Below, one piece after another: positions 44,133 to 54,400 of a DNA stretch of 64,000 bases. The notes beneath the pieces were generated by a model that worked only from the letters and a program-made list of their open reading frames with translations, had not been told where the DNA came from and ran no database searches. The stretch comes from Vitellaria paradoxa (lineage: Eukaryota; Streptophyta; Magnoliopsida; Ericales; Sapotaceae): contig CM034240.1 of the NCBI GenBank assembly GCA_019916065.1, positions 39,892,561-39,956,560 of the forward strand, written 5' to 3'. The position numbers and the translations under genes were made by a program. Position 1 is the first letter of the stretch. Every line of letters starts with the position of its first letter.

Positions 44133-44720
44133 CTTACCGGTTTCTGGTTCTGGCTCCTGCTCCAGTCGGCTGTGACCCCTGTTTGGGAAAACTCGGAAGA
44201 ATAGTTGTGCTATCGTACAGTTTTATTCTGGTTTGTTTTCTTTACCGGGTCGGGTTTTCACCACTTGCACCCGTTGTGAGGCGCGTAAAAACACTCCAGC
44301 CGATTAAGAAATGCGGATATAAATATGGCATACACCACGATTCAAGCATGAATATATATATATATATATGAATACAATAACTTTTTATAAATAAGAGTTC
44401 GACAAAAGAAACATAATTTTATATATTTTTATTATATATACGAATATAATATTTTCAAAAGATAAATCAATACAAAATTTAATATAAAAATATAAAAAAT
44501 ATGATATAGAAAATTTTATAATTTTAAAATTTTTGACTGTTTAAATTTAAGTTTGTCCTAATAATGTATTTGAAATTTTGATAAAATGACATGTCTAATA
44601 TATATTTTGAAACATTCGAAGAGTATCTATTCGACATGCATCCAATACGGACACAATACTCATTTGAAGTATTTGTGTTTCATATAACACGACAGTCTTA
44701 ATAAATTTTCAATTTTAAGT
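44133..44720. other. Upstream region of the JmjC gene
   Basis: The first 200 bases before the start codon are less AT-rich than the flanks, as expected of a plant 5' leader and core promoter. I see no unambiguous TATA box at a proper distance. Farther left the sequence becomes AT-rich, with a TA run at 44350-44369. Confidence 0.4.
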
Positions 44721-44935
44721 AAGAGCTTTTTATATAAATATCCCTCAAACTATTCTTTTTTTTTTTCTTATTTCGTTCTCAAACTATCACATGCACCTAT
44801 TACATCCTTAAACTATCCAATTCTATTCTATTTGAATAGTTTGATGATGTAATAGGTGTGTTTAGTAATTTGACGACGAAATAGAAAAAAGATGGATAGT
44901 TTGAGAGATATTTTTATAAAAAATTGTTTCTTTTA
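44721..44935. repeat. Hairpin MITE, AAATATCC(C/T)TCAAACTATC family, copy 1
   Basis: The left end AAATATCCCTCAAACTATTC pairs with the right end, whose reverse complement reads AAATATCTCTCAAACTATCC. Internally ACCTATTACATCCTTAAACT pairs with TTTGATGATGTAATAGGTG. The whole element can fold as one long hairpin. A second copy is at 45575-45825. It is non-coding. Confidence 0.75.
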
Positions 44936-44939
44936 TAAT

Positions 44940-45574
44940 TTTTTTTAATTTTAATACTTTATTCATTTTTTTTGCATCATAACTTTAATAATAATTTATT
45001 ATTAAAATAATTTATTTTATTAGATTATAATTATGTTTTAATAAAAAATAATTACATATTAAAATAACTTATTTTAGTAAAATTAACATTAATGATAATT
45101 ACATATTAAAATAATTTATTTAATAAATTAATATTACTATTAAAATAAAATTTCATTATTGAAATAATTTATTTTATTAAATTAAAATTTTTAATAAATA
45201 ATAGTTACCTCTAAAAATAATTTTTTATTAAAATATTTTAATTACATTGAATTAATTTTAACAAATAAAATAATAATTTATTATTAAATTATGTTATTCA
45301 TTAATCTACTTTATTAAGGTTAATTATTATTAAAAATAATATATAATGTTAAATTAACTAGTTTAAATATATTTTATTAATTTAGTTAAATTTATAAAAA
45401 AATTTAATAAAATTAAATATTTTATTAGAATAAAATTAGGTATCGTAAATAAAATTATTCCGCCAGACATGTTTTTATTTTTATTTTGGAGAAAAAAATA
45501 ATAAACAAAATTTTGATTAAAGATAAACGAAAAAAAGATCATAAATGTTAAAAAAATAAGTCTTAAATTTAATA
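44940..45574. other. Extremely AT-rich spacer between two related MITEs
   Basis: Nearly pure A/T with many TTATTAAAATAATTTATT-like repeats. No coding text. The two flanking MITEs are direct relatives, so the block might be the interior of a larger composite, but that is only an inference. Confidence 0.4.
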
Positions 45575-45825
45575 AGAGTTTTTTACGAAAATATCCTTCT
45601 TTTTTCTATTACATCTCTAAACTATCAAACGCACCCATTATATCCTTAAATTATCCAATTTCGTTTTATTTGGTCCGATTCTGTTAAAGTTAACGGATGA
45701 AATTAGTGATCGAACCAAATAGAACGGAATTAGATAGTTTGAGAATGAAATAGATACATTTGATAATTTGAAGACGACATAGAAAGAGGGGGGATAGTTT
45801 GAACGATATTTTTATAATTAACTCT
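45575..45825. repeat. Hairpin MITE, AAATATCC(C/T)TCAAACTATC family, copy 2
   Basis: Ends are AGAGTTTTTTACGAAAATAT and the complement of AGAGTTAATTATAAAAATAT. Internal arms include CTAAACTATCAAACGCACCC against GATACATTTGATAATTTG, and TTTATTTGGTCCGATTCTGT against TCGAACCAAATAGAACGGAA. It is a longer, better-preserved relative of copy 1. Confidence 0.75.
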
Positions 45826-47352
45826 TTAAGTAATGAACTATTTTAAGTGTGTAGCGAATTACCTTCAACTTTTACATTTATGAATTCAACATGAAATTTA
45901 AATTCGTATGGTTAAATTCTTCAATTTAAAATAACTTCTGCAATTGATGAATAAAAAAAACAATAAACATATTTTTCTCATTGTATATGACTTCTTTTTA
46001 CTAAAATTTATTTTTTATTTTTAGTAATTTTTACCCATATTATTTGCATTTATAAGAAAATACTTTGAAATATAAAAATTCAAATACATATAAAATTTTG
46101 GTTTTTTATGAAAAATAAGTTTTATTTGCTTGTGTGAAATTTTTATTTTTTTATGAATGTGAATAATATGTCTGAAAATTACCAAATAAGTAAAAAAAAT
46201 TAAAATTTAGTAAAAAAAAATTATATATGATGAAAAAAAACTATAAAAAAAAAGGTTAAAACATTAGTTTTTCAGTCCTTAACATATGTGCTTTTGGTGT
46301 GATTTGGATGGGTGGTCGGGTTTGACGTTTATTCAAATCCAACCCACTATTGAAAAGAGTGTACTTAAATGTGGACCAACTCAAGTTTGGGCCAACGAAT
46401 TTGTCAGCCTGCTTACTTTAAGATATGAAGAAAACCGAGAAAGATGGATATATAAGAGAAATAAAAAGCTAAAAACAAAGTAATAACTTGATTAGAGTTT
46501 TGCACTTCCGAGTTTTGCCATAAGAATATAGAGAATGAAAAAAATAAAATAAAATAAAATAAAATAAAAATATTGGATTAATTTTAGTGTTAACGCTATT
46601 CAATTCTTTAAATAAGGTAATTACAGAATCTTTTTAATATATTATGCAAGTACTAGTAATAACTCATACTTACGATACTCTCACCAAAATTAGTATAAGT
46701 TTTTATATACTTGAAATTTTAGACAAAAAGTTCAAATCAAAAAACTTAAGATAATATATGAGTCTTAAATTTTTTTTTTTTTTAACATTTAAACACTAAC
46801 AGTTACTACATGTGTTTTGATCTCTCTCTCCCCAATTAATTTTTGATAAGTACTATAAAAGAAAACCCAAATTATGGTATTTTTTTATTGTGCTTTAATT
46901 TAAAAGGTAAAATTTCCTAAAAATTATAATTAGGCGGAATTTAAGTTGACAGTTTTAATTTATATATAATCTCCACTCTTAAAATATGATAAAATTTAAA
47001 ATATTCAGACTGTTTTATGAGATATATCATAGATGCTAATAATATCTATTATAATAAGAGTTTGTATTTTATACAAGTATGTGCATATATATCAGTATTA
47101 ATCTCGATGCTTGGCCGGAGGGTTTGTTCAAGTGACACGAGTTGTAGGAGGAGATATTTGAGAGTGGACAACAAATTTCACCAAAAGCATTTGTAATATT
47201 ATGTATTCATTCTAACTTATTAATCATCGCCTAAGAGAGGTTGGCAGATTTAAAATTGGGGCATTTATCAATTTTTGAAGAGTTTGCAATGTAAAATGGT
47301 TCTAAAGGATCCTAACTTGGGGTGATTTCTCTATGTATACAAAATATATAGG

Positions 47353-47516
47353 CTCCGTTTGGAGTATAATAAAATAAAATAAAATCTTACAAATCTCTAC
47401 AAATACGAATTACGAGATAACAAATTTTAAATTTTTCACTTACTGCACGAATTACGAGATATTTACTTTTACAATTTTATTTTATTTTATACATTTTTAT
47501 ATAATTTCAAACACAC
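47353..47516 (+). repeat. 165-bp MITE, TACGAATTACGAGATA core (copy 3)
   Basis: It starts CTCCGTTTGGAGTATAAT and ends AATTTCAAACACACC, with AAATACGAATTACGAGATAA and ACTGCACGAATTACGAGATA inside. It aligns without large gaps to 14351-14515. The similarity suggests moderately recent spread. Confidence 0.7.
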
Positions 47517-47989
47517 CAATAGACTAGTCAATATGCAACGGATATTGTATAATAAAAGATAGTTATTAAATGTATTATAATAAAAAATTGCATAATTTTA
47601 TAAAGTAGCTGTTGAGTTATATTCTTGCATAACTTTCTGTTTTGGTTTTTTTTTATCATTTTTTTGCTTGATAATTTTTAAATATGATATCCATGATCAT
47701 AAAAAAAAAAATGATGAGGAATAAAAAAATCTCAAATTGATGAAAAAAAAAGCTAGAATTAAAAAAAAAAGTCCACACGTGCGTAAATTCTTTTATTTAG
47801 AAGGATTTTTTTATAATTTTTTGTAAATATAAATAATATATCTTAAAATTGTCAAAAAAATAAAATAAATGTTGATAAAAAATAATTAGAAAAAGTGTTT
47901 TTGTATAAATATAAATAACATATATAGAAGTTATCAAAAATAAATAATTTTTGATAAAAAAAAAAAAGTCATTAAAAAAAAAAAGGCTC

Positions 47990-48410
47990 TTGGTGGTGGT
48001 CTCGAAACGTAATGCTAATCCAATCAACCATGCGAAAGTTCAGGTTGCTCGTGCTTGTGGACCCAACTTATACAGTACAACATCTCTGATGCAGTGTGGG
48101 GCTGTCCTCAACCGGCATCTGCGTTCGGAATATCTTTCGAGGGAATTGCACCTTTCCAGGTCCCCCCCCCCCTCCCCCGGCGGCGGGGCCCTCCCTATGA
48201 TGATGATCTTCTTTGAAACGAACTCATGTCATGTATGCACGGGCATTCAGATCCCAATCATGTGGCTGGATTCCTTCAAGATTATCTTTCAGCGGTCCTT
48301 TCCTGTCCCGTCCTTTGTATCCGTATGCACATGCGTCACGTGAGCTCCACATCAATGGTGTCCACACCCACGGTAAGTCGAAAGTGGACGAGGGTGGCGT
48401 TGAATTTTTA
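47990..48410. other. GC-rich island, unidentified
   Basis: Unlike its surroundings this 420-bp block is GC-rich and includes a poly-C run with CCCCCGGCGGCGGGGCCC at 48160-48192 and a G-box-containing CGTCACGTGAGC near 48335. Overlapping open frames (65-130 codons) exist on the + strand but show no known domain. It could be a gene remnant, a captured promoter or part of a larger transposon. Confidence 0.35.
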
Positions 48411-49579
48411 TAAAAAAAAAAAAAAATGATATAAAAAAATTTTATAAATTTTTATTAAAAAATTATTTGAAAGTGGATGATCAATAGATAAATGATTGTT
48501 TGATGACATACATTGAAAAAATATATTCGAAACCATTGACAATGAAATTATTCCAATGTTTTCAGAATATGAAAGAATGAAGAGGATTGTTATAATTTGT
48601 TTTGTTAATTTGAAGGTGATTTTGTGTAATAAACAGTATTTTGTATTTTATAGTATTTTATGCATTTATTTATAATTTAAAATTTTACAATTTGGTCCTA
48701 TGTTGATCTAAATTCTTAGGTCCGTCACTGCTTATTTGAGTGCTCAATTTTGGTAAAAAAAAAAAAAAAAAAAAACAAATTTTACAGTTGAAAAATGTAA
48801 AAAAAAAAAAAAGTGTTTCTTTGGAGTGCTTTCTAAAGTGTAAAAAAATTAAAAACAATTAAAGAAAATTAAAAATTTTGATAAAGTTAATAGAAAATTG
48901 GTAAAAAAAATTTTTAAGAAAGTGAGAGATTTTTGATGTGAAAAAAGTTAGAGAAAATAAAAAATAAAAAAAGTTAAAATTTATTTTTATCAAATTTATC
49001 ACTTCAAATGCACCCAAAGTTAGGATACATTTGTTAACTAATATTTTACTAATTAATAACTTGTAGTGAAAAAAACTCTTGACCACATAAACCCTTATTG
49101 CTCTGTCTCTCTTTGTGAAACAAAATCCAATTTTTCACATCTTAATTTGCACTCCTCTGTTGATAAAAATGACTGAAATTGACTTGACAACAAAACAACC
49201 CTAAGTAATTGACTTCTTCTTTATCTCTTCTCCTGTCGCTTACATCCGCAGGCTTTTACAAAAGTTTCCTGAAGATAAGGTCGATCAATAGATTTTTCAT
49301 AAGAAAACTATGCTTGAAACTTGGCTAAATTTGTCACACACATTTATTACCACCAAAAATGATATAACTTAAAAATTTTTCAAATCGGTGAAGAATACAT
49401 TCGAGACAATTAAATGTTTTCCTATCAAAAATTTTGTCCCAAAAAAATGTATTAAAATAATTTTAATGACATTTTAGTAAAAGTATATATTAATAAGTAG
49501 AAGTAGAAACAAGTCAAATGAACTGAGTTTTAATTTATTTGTGCTCCGCTCAATCTCAAATTTAAATTCGGTTCAAATT

Positions 49580-50080
49580 TTTATATAAGTTCTGAAGGAA
49601 GTACTCGGACACGTGGCTCACATCCACTAAAGGACACTTGGCAACCATCCATGCCACCACTTATTTTTGCCATGTTTTATAAAGGTATAGATAGTACCCC
49701 TTTCCTACTATATATTACGATTTTGATTTAGTTTACTCCACGATATTACGACTCTGATTTAGCATATCCCACTACCCATGATACCTGAATCATGGCCTAT
49801 ATCGTCTTTTATAAAAAGACCACAAGTATTTAGAAAGTTATAAATAGGAGATGAACGAAGAAGAAAAATAAACACTGTTTGCTTTACTGAAACTCTATTA
49901 AAATTACTTCCCATCGTCTCCTTTTCCTATACACTTTCTAACTTGATTATCAAAGAAGCGTTCAGCCGAATACCACCTGGCCAGTAGCTTTTTTCAGGAT
50001 TCGAGCGAGGAGTTAAAAGCCTTAGATGCCATCATCACTGGACCACCTGTTCGACCACGTCACTAACATTCTTCTAGTTA
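49580..50080 (+). repeat. Possible solo-LTR-like relic
   Basis: Promoter-like text (TTATAAATAGGAGATGAACG near 49845) is followed about 40-100 bases later by a transcribed-leader style sequence (CTGAAACTCTATTAAAATTA, CTAACTTGATTATCAAAGAAG, AGCCGAATACCACCTGGCC). The arrangement recalls plant gypsy LTRs. No second LTR or coding region is present in the window next to it. Tentative. Confidence 0.3.
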
Positions 50081-50249
50081 GTTGGATACATCATCAAAGG
50101 ACTTTATTGGATTTTTGACATTTTAGGTTCAAGTTCAACTCGATAAAAAAAGAATTTAAATTTAAGATTGACTGTGTGAATAGTTCGTGTTAGGTTTATT
50201 TTTGTAATTGGTAAAGTAGTGAACAAAACAATGATTTCAAACTCTAGTT

Positions 50250-50830
50250 TTAGACATTTGGCTAAGGTATCAAAAGTATAGGTTTAAAAATTTTTTGAAA
50301 AGTTTCCTAATGCAAGATTGAAGATATTTTAAAGAATATTTCCTAATACAAGGATGAAATACTTTAAGAAAGCTTTTCTAATATTCAAGGAGATTGGAAA
50401 GTCTTTTAAAAAATTTTAAAAGCAGCAAACTATACAATCCTATGTAGATTGAATTGCTGGAATGTTCTATATATATTGAAACCTTCTCTTGGGTTTCTAC
50501 ACGACAGAGAACGTGAGACAAAAAGTTACTATATTACTTTAAAAGTTTTCTTCATCTCTTGTCCAAACAATTTCACACTTTGGTATTCGTGATTTTTAAA
50601 GGTTTGAAGATTAGTTTTTCACTAGTGAGTGTTTATCATTGTGGTACGAGTAAAATTTCAACACAAGAGATCAAGGGGTGTCGATTGGGTAACTTTGTAA
50701 CTCGATTTATATAGTGAAAGAAGATTGTGGTTTTTCCCAGTATGGGCTTCTACGTTAAATCCTTGTGTTACTTTATTTTTTGCACTTATTTATTTGGCTA
50801 ATTGTGTGATACTAGCGCTTCATATATTTT
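50250..50830 (+). repeat. Possible LTR relic with TATA box and conserved 3' end motif
   Basis: CTATATATATTGAAACC near 50470 looks like an LTR TATA box. The later text GTGGTTTTTCCCAGTATGG, CTACGTTAAATCCTTGTG and TTTGCACTTATTTA resembles the 3' end of LTRs in SIRE/Maximus-like copia elements. No matching second copy is present nearby, so it would be a solo LTR or fragment. Confidence 0.35.
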
Positions 50831-51414
50831 TTTAACTCGATTAAATCAAAATAACATTATTTTAGTTTAAAATATTATAAATATATAATATTATTTTATC
50901 GAGCCGACTCGTGAGTTTTTGACTCGAATTTTTTTAGACTCGAGTTTTAACTTAATTCTAAATGAGATACAAATTGAACTTGATTCAAATTCATTTTAGT
51001 TATAAATTAAATGTGCTCAGACAGTTTCAAAAGCTCAATTCGTTCCCACTCTATTTGTGAGTTTTATTATTTAAAGTGATTGGATTACAATAGAGTCATA
51101 TTATTCTATTCTCTTTTATGTTATAAAATTAAAATTGTATTGCAATATATTTAATAGTGTAAGTACCAACCAAAAATGTTTTGATACCAAAATTTTTATA
51201 AAAGTTGTAATAAAATGACGTGATAATATTATATTCGTAGTCACTGAAATGCAGGGACATGGATCATGACGTGGAAAATAACATTAATTAGTGAGATTAC
51301 TGACACCAAAAAAAAAAAAAAATTGTCGAGCTACTGTACAACTCAATTTAGCTCATATGATATCGCACTACTCCTTAATAATAAGTAATTAATTTTTCAA
51401 CAGTTCATTATTGA

Positions 51415-54400
51415 TCATTCCCGGAGAGTTAAACAAGTCGAGGAAGACGAGTAAGCAAGCGAGCAATTAGGCGAGCCCCGGAGGAGTATCAACTGTGCCG
51501 GGGTCACCGACGACGACGAATACGCCGCCGAATTCTCCGACTTCTCCGTCGAGATATTCGTCGGCTTGTGGGCGTCGCAACCCGACCCGGAATCGTGACG
51601 GATCTCCCTCAACAGAGCGACCACATCCTTCATCGTGGGCCGATCCTCGGGTCGATTGCTGGTGCAGAGCAGGGAAATGCCGAGCGATTGGAGCATTTCC
51701 TGAATTTGCGTGTCCGGGTGGCCTTGGAGCTCCGGATCGATGATGTGGACCGGGTCTTTCTTGCCCCGCAGATGGTCTCGGACCCATTGGATGACGTGCT
51801 GGTCGTCGGCGAAAGATGGGTCGGCCGGTTTTTTTCCGGTGATGATTTCTAGCAAGACGACTCCGTAGCTGTAGACGTCGCTTTTCTCGGTGATCTTCAA
51901 CATGCAAGCGTACTCTGCAACCAGCCACCATTTCAATTCAAATTTAAAAAAAAAAAAGCCAAAATTGAAATTAATTGTTACTTGAAAATTTAAAAAAAAA
52001 ATAGACGTTATTTTTAAATGATTTTTTTTAAAAATAAAAAATTAAAGAGCAATGCTACATTCTAATATTTTTTTTATCAAACAATGATATTACAATCAAA
52101 CGACTGTAAAAATATCCATGAAAAAAAATTTAATTATAAAATAATTATTGACACATCACTTTTATATATTTTTTTGATAGAATAATATTTTTTCTTAAAT
52201 ATAAGACCCAACTAATATACACTTCACTTACGTAGATAAAAGAGTTACACTTTTAATACAAAAATAATATTTATTATATTATTCTGTCACAATTATTTGA
52301 CAAAAATTGTTGTGGATAAAAAGGCATTTTCAAAACTCGAGATTTCACATTAAACCTTTATTCTAAAGGTGTGTTTGCACCATTGATTTGGTGAACGAAA
52401 AGGAAAAAAGACATAAAATGCAAATTTTAGTTAGATAAAACAAAAGACATGTCTAAATAAACTAATTTTAGAACTTAATCCTTTTCGTTTCTTAAATTTC
52501 AAGTGTTTGTCATTTTATTTTCTATTAAACTAAGGTGATATTTGATTTGCTTTTCTATTTTTTATTTTTAATTTTATTATTTTATGTTTTAAAAATCTCA
52601 AAATAAGAAAATGAAAAATACTCTATTTTCTTTATTTTGAGATTTTTCTTGTTTTAGATTGAAAAAACTCAAAACGATTTTTTATTATTTTTCAATTCAT
52701 GTATAAACTCATTTTTTATTTTTTAAAATAAAATTTGAAAACACAAGTGACCAAATACATTTTGAACTGTTTTCTTTATTTTCAAAGGAACAAAATGATA
52801 AATGAGTTCAAAATAAAAAATAAAAATAAAAAACATAAAATAGAAAAACAAATCAAATGTTACCTAAATAAAGAAAAGTATTTTCAAATCTGCAACTCCA
52901 AGGCATAGTTTGAGAATTAAAAAAAAAAGAGTTATTTTTTAAACAAAAAAAAGTTAATTTTTTAATTTTTTTTATTTGATTATTTTCTTTTATAATTTAA
53001 ACGGAATTTAAAATATAAAAATAATTTTAAAAATTAAAAAAATTAAAAACTGACTGAGGATCCTAAAATCCAAGCACAACCTAAATTAGAAAGCACAGAA
53101 TCGAAGCTGGTTGTAAGTTGTAACTGATGGGGGAAAGGAAAAGGCGATGGGACTTTTTGGTGTGTGATGGTTGATGTGATTTTTGGGGGCGTGCGTACCA
53201 CCAAACAAAAAGTGAAAATTGGGGCTTCCAAATTTTGCCAAACACATGAAACCAAACTCCCCAACTAGCATGTATAATTGAAGAATCATGTCAACATCAT
53301 ATCCAAATTCTACTGTCCTGTTCAACTTTATGGGAGAATGCAATAATTTTTGAAACATATATATTTAGTTTTCAATTAGGGGAACATTTGAAGTACTTAA
53401 AAAATAATTTTTTTTAATTTTTATTTTAATATTATCACGTGTCACTTTTCAAAAATAAAATTATGGGTTTGGTTAAAATTTATAAAAATTATAAAAATTA
53501 GTAAGAATTTTAAAAATACATATTAAAAAATTTATTAAGAAGCTTTGAACTCCAAACGAATTCTAAATCTACGCTCAAAATTATATGAAGCGATATTCTT
53601 TGTTTGACGACAATCAAGGAGTCGATTTTTTTCTTTTCTTTTCTTTATTTTTTTTTAGCTTCTCCGTCTTATGTTACTCTCTTCATTGACATTTAATTTC
53701 TTTTTTTAATTCTAGTAGTGTTTTAACACGTTATTCACATTCTTCACCCAAAAAAAAAAAAAAAATCCAAATAGGAGAATTGATGTATGGTGCAAAAAAA
53801 TGTGGGTTTTTACACTCTAAACAAGTTCTTTTGTTTTGAAGCAATTTTTTTTTTGGGTAATTTTTTGTACTAACGTGATTAATGTGACTATAAATTATAC
53901 AAAATAAATAAATTAAATTTCACGAAAGATATAAAAAAATAATTTCTCTAATTGTTTCTAACGTAAGGCAAATGCATGGTACAATTCATTTATATCTATT
54001 TAATGTTTTGAAAATTACTGAAAAATATTAAAAATTATTTATTTTTTATTTTTCTATACGAATTATGAACTTATAATTTTTATCAAATTTTATAATTTTT
54101 GTCACTCTAAACACTATCCTAACATGATCAAAACTTCAATCGAAAATCATTCTTGAAGTGTAACATTGACAAATTTTTTTTTTTAATGTTTTTAATGTTT
54201 TAAGAATTGAAAAATTACTTATGAAATTTGAAGAGAACTTACCAGGAGCCATGTAGCCATAGGACCCAGCAAATTGTGGATTAGCCGAGAACGAGCCGTG
54301 CTCATCCTCCACGAGCCTGGCTAGTCCAAAGTCGGCCAAGCACGGCTCGTACCGCTCCCCTAGCAATATGTTGTGCGCCTTCACGTCCCGGTGCAGAATA

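Larger units (their letters stand above)
45826..49580. other. Intergenic DNA, no gene recognised
   Basis: AT-rich with an ATAAA pentanucleotide run near 46540-46570, the MITE at 47353-47516, poly-A runs, and a GC-richer block at 47990-48410. Open frames present are low-complexity or lack known domains. Confidence 0.5.

Noticed and set aside
44940..45574. A matrix attachment region or replication origin in the extreme AT block
   Set aside because: AT content alone is not evidence in such an AT-rich genome; there is no specific motif to support it.
47951..48429. A protein-coding gene in the GC-rich island
   Set aside because: Three overlapping frames of similar length with poly-lysine starts or ends, and no known domain in any.
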